Below, piece after piece: positions 30,207 to 39,356 of a DNA stretch of 40,170 nt. Source of the DNA: Clostridium sp. CMCC3677 (lineage in GTDB: Bacteria; Bacillota; Clostridia; Clostridiales; Clostridiaceae); contig NZ_JAMQHS010000017.1 of the NCBI RefSeq assembly GCF_023845585.1, positions 1 to 40,170 on the forward strand, written 5' to 3'. Under the pieces are notes generated by a model, which had not been told where the DNA came from, ran no database searches, and saw only the letters and a list, made by a program, of their open reading frames with translations. A program made the translations under genes and the position numbers. Position 1 is the stretch's first letter, and each line of letters opens with the position of its first letter.

Positions 30207-32288
30207 TTACTTTTCTTCAGAGTTTAAATTCTCTATTATTTTATTTGCTTCCATTTCTGGAACCTCTTCATATCTTAAGAACTCCTTTTTAAAGCTTCCA
30301 CTACCATGTGTAATAGATCTTAATTCAGTTACATATCTGCTTATCTCAGAAAGAGGAATTTCAGCTGTTATTTCTTGAGCTGAATCTTTTGGTTCCATTC
30401 CAATAATCCTCCCCCTCTTTTTGTTAATATCACCCATAACATCACCTGTATATTCATCTGGAACAGTTACTTGTAGTTTCATTATAGGCTCTAATAGTAT
30501 TGGTTTAGCTTCTTCTAAACCCTTTTTATAAGCTACCGATGCAGCTACTTTAAATGCCATTTCTGATGAATCCACAGGGTGATATGATCCATCATGCAAT
30601 GTAGCTTTAAGCCCTATAACTGGACATTTTGCAAGAACTCCATGTTCAATACATTCTCTTAAACCTTTTTCTACTGCAGGTATAAAGTTTCTCGGTACAG
30701 CTCCACCAACTACTTTATCTACAAATTCCAAATCTGTCTCTCCATCACTTCTAGGTTCAAATTTTATTACTACATCACCATATTGTCCATGTCCACCTGA
30801 TTGCTTTTTATGCTTTCCTCTTACATCTGATGACGATTTTATAGTTTCTTTATAAGGAATTCTAGGTGCTTTTAATATAACATCTACACCAAATTTATTT
30901 TTAATCTTACTTGCAATTATATCTATATGTGTTTCACCAAGGCCTGATATGATTATTTCTGAACTTTCATTATCCCTAGTTATATCAAAAACTAAGTCCT
31001 CATCTTTTAATTTAGTTAAAGCTTGAGATATCTTCTCTTCATCACCTTTAGTCTTAGGAATCACAGATATTGAAATAACTGGAACAGGAAAATTCATTTT
31101 ATCATATAATATTTTAAAGTTACTATCACATAAAGTATCTCCTGTATCTGTATATTGTAATTTAGATATAGCTCCTATATCTCCAGCTATAATTTTTTTA
31201 GTTGGCATTTGATTTTTTCCTCTAATGAAATACATATGAGAAAACTTTTCTAATTTATTTTTATTAGCATTTAATACATTACTATCTTCTGTTGCTGTTC
31301 CTGTCATAACTCTAAAGAATGATATTTTTCCTACGAATGGATCTGCAATTGTTTTAAATACCAAAGCTGAAAAAGGTTTATTTTCGTCAAGGCTTATAAA
31401 CTCCTCTTCATTAGTTTCAATATTTAAAGCTTTTTGTGGAATTGCATATTCTGGGGATGGGAAACAATCAATTATATTATCAAGTAAAGTATCAACACCT
31501 ATAACTTTTAATGAACTACCACACATTACTGGTGCAATTTCACCAGTAGCACACCCATTAATAAGGCCTTTATATATATCTTCATCACTTAAAGTTCCTT
31601 CACTAAAATACTTTTCAAGTAAAACTTCATCAGTTTCTGCTACTGATTCCATAATCATCTCTTTACATTCTTGTATTTTATTTTTTAAGTTTTCTGGTAT
31701 ATCTATTATTTGAGTTTTCTTAGTTTTAAGATTATATACCTTAGTTTCATTTGAAATAATGTTAACTACCCCTTCAAAGTCTCCCTCAGAACCAATGGGA
31801 TATTGAATTGGAACTACACTCATACCAAATTTATCTTTAAGTGATTGCAAAACCTTATCAAAGCTAGAATTTTCCCTATCTAATTTATTTATAAAAAATG
31901 TTCTTGGCAATTTTATTTTATTACAATATTTCCAAGCTTTTTCTGTTCCTACCTTTATTCCAGATACTCCACTAACAACTATCATTCCTACATCTACAGC
32001 TCTCATGCCTTCAATATATTCGCCTTCAAAATCGTAATATCCAGGAGTATCAACAATATTTATTTTCACATCATTAACTTCAATTGGTGCTACAGAAAGT
32101 GAAATTGTAAGCTTTCTTTTTTTCTCTTCTTCATCATAATCTAAAGTAGTTGTTCCATCTTCTATATTTCCTAATCTATCAATTATATTAGAATAGTATA
32201 AAATAGCTTCAACCAAAGAAGTCTTTCCTGTACCGCTATGACCCATTAACCCTATATTTCTTAAGTTTTTAATATTATAACTTCTCAT
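30207..32288 (-). CDS. EF-G-like translational GTPase (EF-G2 type paralogue)
   Basis: A 693-residue protein with the five-domain layout of elongation factor G. G1 is GHSGTGKT (residues 16-23) instead of GHIDAGKT; G3 is DTPGYYDF (80-87), so the catalytic His of DTPGH is Tyr84; G4 is NKLD. The C-terminal domains (GGHGQYGDVVIKFEP, then the EPIMKLQVTVPDEYTGDVMG stretch) are intact. GHSG/DTPGY proteins form the EF-G2 branch known from actinobacteria, where a mycobacterial member lacks ribosome-dependent GTPase activity. It is thus unlikely to be the housekeeping EF-G. No canonical ribosome binding site lies 5-10 bases before the ATG; a structured leader is just upstream. Confidence 0.88.
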   Translation of the reverse strand: MRSYNIKNLRNIGLMGHSGTGKTSLVEAILYYSNIIDRLGNIEDGTTTLDYDEEEKKRKLTISLSVAPIEVNDVKINIVDTPGYYDFEGEYIEGMRAVDVGMIVVSGVSGIKVGTEKAWKYCNKIKLPRTFFINKLDRENSSFDKVLQSLKDKFGMSVVPIQYPIGSEGDFEGVVNIISNETKVYNLKTKKTQIIDIPENLKNKIQECKEMIMESVAETDEVLLEKYFSEGTLSDEDIYKGLINGCATGEIAPVMCGSSLKVIGVDTLLDNIIDCFPSPEYAIPQKALNIETNEEEFISLDENKPFSALVFKTIADPFVGKISFFRVMTGTATEDSNVLNANKNKLEKFSHMYFIRGKNQMPTKKIIAGDIGAISKLQYTDTGDTLCDSNFKILYDKMNFPVPVISISVIPKTKGDEEKISQALTKLKDEDLVFDITRDNESSEIIISGLGETHIDIIASKIKNKFGVDVILKAPRIPYKETIKSSSDVRGKHKKQSGGHGQYGDVVIKFEPRSDGETDLEFVDKVVGGAVPRNFIPAVEKGLRECIEHGVLAKCPVIGLKATLHDGSYHPVDSSEMAFKVAASVAYKKGLEEAKPILLEPIMKLQVTVPDEYTGDVMGDINKKRGRIIGMEPKDSAQEITAEIPLSEISRYVTELRSITHGSGSFKKEFLRYEEVPEMEANKIIENLNSEEK

Positions 32289-32296
32289 AAATTCAT

Positions 32297-32340
32297 AGCC
32301 AAACCTATAAGTTTCCTTAGGAGTTGGCTTTCACCTGCCT
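32297..32340 (-). promoter_or_regulatory. Structured 5' leader of the EF-G-like gene
   Basis: On the minus strand AGCCAA (pairing with TTGGCT) encloses CCTAAG-GAAA-CTTATAGG, a stem with a GAAA tetraloop and a two-base bulge. Just upstream, GGCAGGTGAAAGCC can form a competing GGC/GCC stem. It ends about 8 bases before the start codon and covers the place of a Shine-Dalgarno site. It matches no riboswitch class I know. Confidence 0.45.
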
Positions 32341-32542
32341 TTCCTTTAAATACTTATTATCTTAAATATATTATTCAATAATATATTTAAAAACTCCTTT
32401 TTTATTTTTTGAAACATTCAGAATATTTTATTTTTTCTGACTAATACTTAAAATATATCAATTATTAAATATATATTTATAAATTTCAAATACTATACAT
32501 AAAGTTTTATATATTATAAGTATTAAATTTATCCTTAGATAA

Positions 32543-32551
32543 TGCTATAAT
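32543..32551 (+). promoter_or_regulatory. Extended -10 promoter for the 32599 membrane protein gene
   Basis: TGCTATAAT is a full extended -10 box, 48 bp before the start codon. The -35 region is only AT-rich, which is common with extended -10 promoters. Confidence 0.6.
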
Positions 32552-32598
32552 AAAGCTTATGAATTTCAAAAATAAACTATACGGGGGAAATTTCGTAA

Positions 32599-34095
32599 AT
32601 GATGAGTAAATTTAAATTAAAAAGTAATTATAATAGATTGCTTTTTTTAACTTTTGTAATAGCTTCAATCAGCTTAATAGCCTTTATATTATTTAAATAT
32701 CCTCATGTAGGTGTAGCTGATCAAGGTGACTTTGATAGAGTTATGAATGCTTCAGGAATATCTTTGCTTGATTCTGATAAAAACAATCCTAATTTCGTTA
32801 GATTTTATGATTATATAGTGAGTAATTATAAAATATCTAATTTTTTCAAAACTATTATTGGGTCCATTATTGGATCTAGTATTGGATTTTTAATTTTAAT
32901 TATAAGTATCTTTTGCAAACTATTTAGTAGCAATATTTTTAAAACTGAATATTTAGCAATAGCTTATAGTATTATTTATATTCTTTCTATATTTATAATA
33001 TTAAAATATTTAAATATAAAAAATAGCTTAAATCTAACTTTTATAGGAGTTTTAAGTTTATTTATGTTATTTGATGGGAATTATATAATTTGGTTTAATA
33101 GTTTCTATGGTGAACCTATGATGTTATGTACATTATTATTACTTATTGCTTCATTTTTACATTACATAAACTATAAATATGTAAAAAAAGATAATGATAA
33201 GATAATGTCAAAAATAGTATATATATTGCTAGCTACATTTTTATTTTTAGGTTCAAAAATGCAAGTAGTAACTGCTGTACCATTTTTAATGATATTATTA
33301 TTAAAAATAATTTTAGACAATAAACAATATCTTTCTAAGAAAAACTTTGTATCAATAATAATTTCCTTATGCTTAATTATGTCTTATCCTCTTGTTTTCA
33401 ATGCCTTCAATGGAAATATAAGCAATGACACACAATATAATTCTGTATTTTACGGTGTACTTAATGGTTCTAAAACTCCAGAGCAAGATTTAATTGATTT
33501 AGGACTTAATCCTGACATGGCTTCAGAGGCTGGAAAACATTCTTATTTAAGTGATGAAGAATATGTAAAATACATTCCAAGAACAGAAATAACTAATAAT
33601 GAATTTTATGGGAAAATAGGAAACTCTAAATTAGCTAAATTCTATATAACCCATCCTTTAAGACTTATAGAAGGAATGCAATATACTGCAAGTAAAGCTT
33701 TTGATACAAGCACCTTATTAGGAAAAACATCAATAGAATATAGTTCTGAACCAACAATTGATTTTAATAGATTTACTACTTGGTCAGACTTTAAAGAAAA
33801 TTATTTACCTAAGAATTTATTATTTATAATTTCAGTATTTTTAATAATTTTTGTATATAGTGGCTGGCTTTATTTAAGAAATAAAAATAATGGAGAGCTA
33901 AAAAATAAGATATTTTTAATATGGACTATTATGTTTATAGCTGCTATTCAGTTCCCTATGCCTTTTGTAGGAAATGGTAGAGCTGATACTGCAAAACAAT
34001 TATTCTTATTTAATTTTATTTTTGATCTTTTATTGATAATAACTATTTCTTATACATTCTCAAAAATAACTGATATATTTTCGAAGAAAAGATAA
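32599..34095 (+). CDS. Multi-pass membrane protein, probable cell-envelope glycosyltransferase
   Basis: A 498-residue protein with about 10-12 membrane helices. After the first helix an extracytoplasmic loop carries GVADQGDFDRVMNASG (about residues 37-52), whose acidic DQGDFDR resembles the catalytic loop of GT-C-like enzymes; I recall similar sequences annotated as WsfD-type glycan hexose transferases, but this is unsure. A second long outer loop lies at about 270-380. It precedes the LtaS-like gene on the same strand (210 bp gap holding repeat R7), so a role in decorating glycerol-phosphate or other wall polymers is plausible (inference). Confidence 0.6.
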   Translation: MMSKFKLKSNYNRLLFLTFVIASISLIAFILFKYPHVGVADQGDFDRVMNASGISLLDSDKNNPNFVRFYDYIVSNYKISNFFKTIIGSIIGSSIGFLILIISIFCKLFSSNIFKTEYLAIAYSIIYILSIFIILKYLNIKNSLNLTFIGVLSLFMLFDGNYIIWFNSFYGEPMMLCTLLLLIASFLHYINYKYVKKDNDKIMSKIVYILLATFLFLGSKMQVVTAVPFLMILLLKIILDNKQYLSKKNFVSIIISLCLIMSYPLVFNAFNGNISNDTQYNSVFYGVLNGSKTPEQDLIDLGLNPDMASEAGKHSYLSDEEYVKYIPRTEITNNEFYGKIGNSKLAKFYITHPLRLIEGMQYTASKAFDTSTLLGKTSIEYSSEPTIDFNRFTTWSDFKENYLPKNLLFIISVFLIIFVYSGWLYLRNKNNGELKNKIFLIWTIMFIAAIQFPMPFVGNGRADTAKQLFLFNFIFDLLLIITISYTFSKITDIFSKKR

Positions 34096-34132
34096 TAATT
34101 TGAGCTTACTTTAATTTAACTATATATTTATA

Positions 34133-34266
34133 ATTCTCTATTTAAATATTAATTAATATATGCGATAGGTAACATAGCATTGTAATTGGACTATACTTAT
34201 TTTAGTGTTCTTACGTTCAATTACTCTGTCCAGTTTTATTTATTTATATATCAACTCTTAAATATA
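34133..34266 (+). repeat. Palindromic interspersed repeat, copy R7 (diverged)
   Basis: A diverged copy. The left end TTCTCTATTTAAATATTAATTA and the AATATATGC arm, the internal CATTGTAATTGGAC and GTTCAATTACTCTGTCC blocks, and the right ATATATCAACTC arm are recognisable. The inner hairpin part is deleted. Confidence 0.75.
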
Positions 34267-34305
34267 TAGTTAAAAATATTATGTTACATAGGAGATTTAC
34301 TATTC

Positions 34306-36120
34306 ATGAAAAAATTAAATTGCAGAAAATTGTTTTCTGATAGAGTTTCAATATTAAAGCTTTTTATTATTGTTGCTATGTTAGTAAAAACCATTCTTTT
34401 CATATCCATTCTTAATATAGATACTGCTGATAGAATATTAAAGAAAAATTTAAGTTTTAAATTTGCGATTATTTATCTTGCATTTATTCTTTTATTTTAT
34501 TCATTTGGTTATCTATTTTCAAAGAATAAACAAACTATCTTTTATATTATATTAAACTCACTATATACCATACTATTAATAGCAGATTTATCTTACTTTA
34601 GAGCTAATAGAGATTTATTAGGATTAAAAAATATTTTCTTTGAAAATACATTTAACCCTTTACAACATTCACTTATTAATTTAAGACCTGTTGATTTTAT
34701 ATTCATTGTAGATGTTATATTATTGTTAACTTGGATCATTAAAAGTAATATTGAAAATAATAATAAAAGAAGTTTTAAAAAGTTTTTTGCTACAATGATA
34801 ATTTCAGTATTTATGATTATAGGATCATGCATATGTGTTGATGCCCTTCAATTGGGTGAATTTGGTGATAGCATAATTTTTAATCAATGGACAACCTTAA
34901 TGGAGGTAAAAGCCCCTGGCCCTTTAGGATATCATATAGTAGAAGGTACAAGATCAATTAATAAGTATTTTAACGATAAACCTTCTAATGAAGATAAAAA
35001 AGCAATTGAAGATTGGTTGACCTTTAATAAAGAAAATATTGAAGACAATGAATACAAAGGATTATTTAAAGGAAAAAATGTTGTATTTCTTCAGATAGAA
35101 TCTTTAGAAAACTTTGTTATAAATCAAAAAACAAATGGCAAAGAAATAACACCATTTTTAAATAAACTAGCTAGTGAAGGTTTATATTTTAATAACTTCT
35201 ATGAACAAAATAATGCAGGAAATAGTATAGATTGTGATTTTATGATCAATACCTCTATGTATCCATTAGGAAATAAAATAACTGCTTTAAATTATGGAGA
35301 AAATGTTTATCCTAATTCGCTTCCAAGAATTCTACAAAAAAATGGATACCTTACTATATCATCTCATGCTGAATTGCCAAATGAATTTAATTGGACTGAA
35401 TTACATAAAAATAGTTTTGGAGCTAATGAACTTTGGACTATTAATGATTACGTTTATGAAGAAAGTGTTGGATACGGATTATCAGATAGAAGCTTCTTAA
35501 GTCAAACTGCAAATAAACTTAAAGATATAAAGCAACCATTTTTTATTCAACTTCCTACTTTATCTAATCATGGACCTTTTGATTTAAATGAAAAATATAG
35601 ACAATTGAACTTACCTGATGAAGTTAATGATAGTTACTTAGGAGGATATTTCGAAAGTGTATTATATACAGATAATCAATTAGAAATGTTTTATAATAAA
35701 TTAAATGAGTCTGGGCTACTAAATGATACTGTATTGGTTATTTACGGGGATCATACAGGTGTTCATAAGTATTATAATGAAGATATTCAAGACATTGACT
35801 ATGAGAACAATTGGTGGGATGAAGTTGATCATAAAATTCCATTAATAATCTACTCTAAAGATATGAAACATAAAATTATAAATAAGACAGGTGGACAAAT
35901 AGATATACTTCCAACAATATGTTACTTATTAGGTGTTGATGATAATTTGTATAGAGATTCTACTATGGGCAGAATTTTAGTTAATACTAATAGAGATGCA
36001 ATAACTATAAAAGGAAATCATATTATAGGAAATGTTAAACCACCAGATGAAGAACATGTTTCAAAAGCATATGAGATAGGTGAAAAAATTATAAAAACTA
36101 ATTATTTTAATCATAAATAA
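34306..36120 (+). CDS. LTA synthase-like sulfatase-fold glycerolphosphate transferase
   Basis: A 604-residue protein: five N-terminal membrane helices (to about residue 180) and an extracytoplasmic alkaline phosphatase/sulfatase-fold domain (about 250-600). In LtaS a Thr in GKTSDSEF attacks phosphatidylglycerol; here the equivalent segment is AGNSIDCDF with Ser307. Metal ligands Glu265 (QIESLENF), Asp482 and His483 (YGDHTG) are present and SNHGPF (His422) is kept. It should polymerise or transfer glycerol phosphate on the outer face of the membrane. The Ser variant may mark a primase-like or a different phospho-transferase. The ribosome binding site is ATAGGAG. Confidence 0.87.
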   Translation: MKKLNCRKLFSDRVSILKLFIIVAMLVKTILFISILNIDTADRILKKNLSFKFAIIYLAFILLFYSFGYLFSKNKQTIFYIILNSLYTILLIADLSYFRANRDLLGLKNIFFENTFNPLQHSLINLRPVDFIFIVDVILLLTWIIKSNIENNNKRSFKKFFATMIISVFMIIGSCICVDALQLGEFGDSIIFNQWTTLMEVKAPGPLGYHIVEGTRSINKYFNDKPSNEDKKAIEDWLTFNKENIEDNEYKGLFKGKNVVFLQIESLENFVINQKTNGKEITPFLNKLASEGLYFNNFYEQNNAGNSIDCDFMINTSMYPLGNKITALNYGENVYPNSLPRILQKNGYLTISSHAELPNEFNWTELHKNSFGANELWTINDYVYEESVGYGLSDRSFLSQTANKLKDIKQPFFIQLPTLSNHGPFDLNEKYRQLNLPDEVNDSYLGGYFESVLYTDNQLEMFYNKLNESGLLNDTVLVIYGDHTGVHKYYNEDIQDIDYENNWWDEVDHKIPLIIYSKDMKHKIINKTGGQIDILPTICYLLGVDDNLYRDSTMGRILVNTNRDAITIKGNHIIGNVKPPDEEHVSKAYEIGEKIIKTNYFNHK

Positions 36121-36205
36121 GAACAAAAGTTGCTAAACCACGCTTTTTAGTTGAGAGTAAATAATTAAGAATTGAGAGTTTTTTTAATTTTATAATTTTA
36201 TGTAC

Positions 36206-36250
36206 AATAACAAAAAGGATGTTGAAATATTCAACATCCTTTTTGTTATT
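36206..36250. terminator. Strong 21-bp perfect terminator hairpin
   Basis: Arms 36206-36226 and 36230-36250 are exact reverse complements (core AAAAAGGATGTTGAA) with a 3-base loop. It lies downstream of the LtaS-like gene and between it and the converging abgT, with the repeat R8 directly adjacent. Confidence 0.85.
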
Positions 36251-36469
36251 GATTATATTTTAAATATGTGTTGATCTATGCAATAGGAAAAGTGGCATTG
36301 TAATTGGACTTTGAGAATAGTTAATGAGTATTGTCACATTTACTGCTTGTCTCAATTTTATATTTGGAGCAAGCTAAAATTGGACTATATCTCATTTTAG
36401 TATTCCTAAGTTCAATTACTCAGTCCACTTTTCTTATACATATATCAAAACTATATTAAAATATAACCT
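36251..36469 (+). repeat. Palindromic interspersed repeat, copy R8 (full-length)
   Basis: A 219-bp copy with all stem segments of R3, including AATGAGTAT/ATACTCATT-like inner pairing (here with one inserted base, TATCTCATT) and the CAATTTTATATTTGG tip. It begins where the preceding terminator ends and stops 15 bp before the abgT stop codon. Confidence 0.88.
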
Positions 36470-36484
36470 TGTTATTAAACAATA

Positions 36485-38020
36485 TTACATCATCATACCT
36501 ACTCCTGGTCCTAATGGTAATTTAAATATAAACCAAACTATTAATAATAGACTCCATCCAATTAAGAATACTAATGAATATGGTACCATTGTTGATATAA
36601 GAGTTCCTACTCCACTCTCTTTATCATACTTTTCTGAGAAAGCAACTACTAACGCAAAATAATTCATAAGAGGAGAAATAATATTAGTTGTAGAATCTCC
36701 TATTCTATATGCCATTTGAGTTAATTCTGGTGAGTAATTTAATCCCATTAACATAGGTACAAATATAGGTGCCATAATAGCCCATTTAGCTGATGCAGAT
36801 CCCATAAATAAATTTATGAATGCAGCAACTACTATAAATCCTAATAATAAAGGTATTCCTTGTATTCCTGTAGATTGTAAGAAATTAGCTCCTTTTACCG
36901 CTATTATTGTTCCTAAATTACTATGTGCAAAGTAAGCAACGAATTGAGATGCAAAAAAAACTAATACTATGTATCCACCCATTGCAGCCATACTTTTTCC
37001 CATTAAATCAATAACTTGCTTGTCATTCTTAATTGTTCCCGCTCCAACACCGTATGCAATACCTGGTATTAAAAATACTATTGCAATTATAACAACTATA
37101 GAATCCATAAATGGTGATTTTAAAATCTCTGCTGTTTCTGGATTTCTTAGTATTCCGTTAGATGGAACAACTAATATTGCTAATAAAATTAAAGTTAATA
37201 CAAATGCAATACCCGCAAATAATAAACCTCTTTTTTCTTCTTTACTAATCTTTATAACTTCTTCTTTTTCTTCTTCACCCTTATATTTTCCAAGTCTAGG
37301 TTCAACTATTTTTTCAGTAACTATTGTACCTAAAATTGTTATAAGGAAAGTTGATACTATTAGAAAGTACCAGTTTGATGTAATTTGAACATCATATCCA
37401 GCTTGAGATATTTTAGCTGCTTCTGTTGTAATTCCTCCTAATAAAGCATCAGTTGGTCCTGGTAATAAGTTTGCACTGAATCCACCTGAAACACCAGCGA
37501 ATGCTGCTGCAATACCAGCTAAGGGATGTCTACCAAAACTCCTGAATATAACTGCTCCTAATGGTATTAACACAACATATCCTGCATCAGAAGCTATATT
37601 AGAAACTACCCCAGCAAATACAACTACCATAGTTATAAATCTTTTTGGTGTACTTGTTACTAATTTTCTTAATAATGTTGAAATTAAGCCACTACCTTCC
37701 GCAACTCCAACGCCTAATAATGCAATTAATACTGTTCCCAATGGTGCAAAACTTGTAAAGTTATTAATTGCACTTGTGAACATATATCTAATTCCTTCTG
37801 GTGTTAAAAGACTCACTACTCCAACAGTAAATTCTTTTAATTCCATAGTGGTTCTATCAATTCCTTCATAACTTACACTAACCCCTGCTAAATAAGCAAT
37901 GTGTGATATTATCATTAAGGCTGCACAAAATATTACAAATAATGTAGTAGGATGCGGAAGTGCATTACCTATCTTTTCCACCCATGTAAGTATCCCAGAC
38001 TTACGTTTATTGTTTTCCAT
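36485..38020 (-). CDS. abgT: AbgT family transporter (p-aminobenzoyl-glutamate type)
   Basis: A 511-residue polytopic membrane protein of the AbgT family. The recognisable blocks are NALPHPTTLFVIF at the N-terminus, LLGVGVAEGSGLISTLLRK, the first re-entrant signature SNIASDAGYVVLIPLGAVIF, GGFSANLLPGPTDALLGG, and MGSASAKWAIMAPIFVPM plus RIGDSTTNIISPLMNYF in the second half. Family members import p-aminobenzoyl-glutamate (folate breakdown) or export sulfonamide-like drugs, using an ion gradient. No abgA or abgB hydrolase gene is adjacent, so the direction of transport is open. It has its own good promoter and an AGGAGG ribosome binding site. Confidence 0.92.
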   Translation of the reverse strand: MENNKRKSGILTWVEKIGNALPHPTTLFVIFCAALMIISHIAYLAGVSVSYEGIDRTTMELKEFTVGVVSLLTPEGIRYMFTSAINNFTSFAPLGTVLIALLGVGVAEGSGLISTLLRKLVTSTPKRFITMVVVFAGVVSNIASDAGYVVLIPLGAVIFRSFGRHPLAGIAAAFAGVSGGFSANLLPGPTDALLGGITTEAAKISQAGYDVQITSNWYFLIVSTFLITILGTIVTEKIVEPRLGKYKGEEEKEEVIKISKEEKRGLLFAGIAFVLTLILLAILVVPSNGILRNPETAEILKSPFMDSIVVIIAIVFLIPGIAYGVGAGTIKNDKQVIDLMGKSMAAMGGYIVLVFFASQFVAYFAHSNLGTIIAVKGANFLQSTGIQGIPLLLGFIVVAAFINLFMGSASAKWAIMAPIFVPMLMGLNYSPELTQMAYRIGDSTTNIISPLMNYFALVVAFSEKYDKESGVGTLISTMVPYSLVFLIGWSLLLIVWFIFKLPLGPGVGMMM

Positions 38021-38089
38021 AAGTTCCTCCTTGGTAAAATGTAAAAATCATTTTTTTAATTTAAGAAATTTTTATATACATATATATTC

Positions 38090-38118
38090 ATTATATTATT
38101 AAATCATATTTTTATCAA
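38090..38118 (-). promoter_or_regulatory. Promoter of abgT
   Basis: On the minus strand TTGATA (38113-38118) and TATAAT (38090-38095) are 17 bp apart, about 70 bp before the abgT start. A second TGCTATAAT box lies further upstream at 38173-38181 (minus strand) and might be another start. Confidence 0.75.
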
Positions 38119-38234
38119 TAAAATTACCTCGGATTTGATAAAAAACAGTGATAAAAAGTATAAATTTTTAATATTATAGCATTATTTTGATTTTTTTTGC
38201 ATTTAAAAAATTCATTTTTGCAGTTTTTCCTAAA

Positions 38235-38286
38235 AATAAAAGCTTTAAGATTAAACTTTTATTTTTTTAATCTTAAAGCTTTTATT
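38235..38286 (-). terminator. Terminator overlapping the vanZ 3' end
   Basis: Arms 38235-38255 and 38266-38286 are perfectly complementary over 21 bp. On the minus strand the 5' arm encodes the last codons of the VanZ protein (NKIKALRLKK) and the stop codon lies in the loop. Ribosomes reaching the stop would cover the hairpin. Confidence 0.75.
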
Positions 38287-38717
38287 TTATTTGTTATTAA
38301 AATTCCAAATGTACCTCCACATGTATCAATCAACACATCTCTAAAAGCACCTTCTCTTCCTGGCACAAATACTTGATGTATTTCATCAGAACAAGCATAT
38401 AAAAATACTAACATCATTCCTAATAACCTTATTTTTTGTCTAGTATATTGAATTTCTAAAACATTTAATATTAATATACCTAATATCATATATTCCAAAA
38501 AATGTGCAATTTTTCTAACAATAAAATTAGCTAATTCTCCAAAGATACTATTCATATTTATTCCTAGTTGCGTTAATATCATAATTGCTGAACTACTTTG
38601 TTTATCAGATACAACTGCTGGTTGATTAGACATAACAAATATAATAATCATCCATAATATTAACAAAATCCAGTTAATTGCTTTTCTTTTATCAAATGTA
38701 CTTTTAATTTCTTTCAT
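38259..38717 (-). CDS. VanZ family membrane protein
   Basis: A 152-residue protein with four hydrophobic segments. The VanZ core is clear: IIIFVMSNQPAVVSDKQSS after the first helix, IVRKIAHFLEYMILGILI, and YACSDEIHQVFVPGREGAF followed by DVLIDTCGG. VanZ itself lowers teicoplanin sensitivity; chromosomal members are common in Firmicutes with unclear function. The ribosome binding site is a good GGAG. It is probably monocistronic. Confidence 0.9.
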   Translation of the reverse strand: MKEIKSTFDKRKAINWILLILWMIIIFVMSNQPAVVSDKQSSSAIMILTQLGINMNSIFGELANFIVRKIAHFLEYMILGILILNVLEIQYTRQKIRLLGMMLVFLYACSDEIHQVFVPGREGAFRDVLIDTCGGTFGILITNKIKALRLKK

Positions 38718-38748
38718 TAGTCACTCCATTACATTATATTTAATATAA

Positions 38749-38854
38749 GACTATGCTTATAAATATGTGTTGATATATGCAATAGGCAAAGTGGCGTTCA
38801 ATTACTCAGTCCAATTTGTTTATGCATATATCAGCACTTTACTAAAACATAACC
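38749..38854 (+). repeat. Palindromic interspersed repeat, copy R9 (short)
   Basis: A centre-deleted copy. The arms GTGTTGATATATGC and GCATATATCAGCAC pair with one T-G wobble. The deletion joins AAAGTGGC directly to GTTCAATTACTCAGTCC, a different break point from that of R5 and R6. Confidence 0.85.
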
Positions 38855-38918
38855 TTATATTATTATACACCAAGTATAATTGTATTAAAATACTTTACTA
38901 TATCTTGCTGAATCTAGC

Positions 38919-39356
38919 TTATTCACACATATATTTATTTATGTAAGCTAATGATTCTTCTAATAATTCATGACCTTTTTCTAAGCCTTCAACCTTTAAT
39001 TCCAAATTACAAACTCTTTGATCCACTTGATGCATTAAATCCTTTATATCATGTAACAATTTTGCTTCATATGTTACTTGAACACCATCACTATCTATAA
39101 ATACCTTTTCTGGTGGTGCACCACATTTAGTACATTTTGCGTATATATCATCATTATCTAAATCCTTAAAAACTTTAAATTTACTATTATTACATGATGA
39201 ACAGCTTGATAATATTTTAAAATCATAACTATTATTATCATAGTAGTACTCTTTATTACATTCACTACATACTAATTTTATTTTATTATCTTTGCTATTT
39301 ATATAAAATTTATTTCCACTACATCCGTCTTTTTCACACACAATAGTTCTAACCAT
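38919..39356 (-). CDS. Zinc-ribbon and coiled-coil hypothetical protein
   Basis: A 145-residue cytosolic protein I cannot assign to a named family. It has eight cysteines in a regular order: Cys7 and Cys12, Cys30 and Cys33 (CSEC), Cys52 and Cys55 (CSSC), Cys75 and Cys78 (CTKC), which makes two zinc-ribbon-like modules. Residues about 95-140 form a probable coiled coil (DIKDLMHQVDQRVCNLELKV...). This suggests a dimeric nucleic acid or protein binder (inference). The ribosome binding site is GGGAGTGAAG. It is monocistronic, with repeat R9 just downstream. Confidence 0.7.
   Translation of the reverse strand: MVRTIVCEKDGCSGNKFYINSKDNKIKLVCSECNKEYYYDNNSYDFKILSSCSSCNNSKFKVFKDLDNDDIYAKCTKCGAPPEKVFIDSDGVQVTYEAKLLHDIKDLMHQVDQRVCNLELKVEGLEKGHELLEESLAYINKYMCE

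Noticed and set aside
32280..32345. Leader before the EF-G-like gene as a cyclic-di-GMP-I (GEMM) or other known riboswitch
   Set aside because: A GAAA loop and a GAAAGCCA-like stretch recall GEMM, but the length is too short and the second stem and conserved ACGCAAAGCC core are missing.
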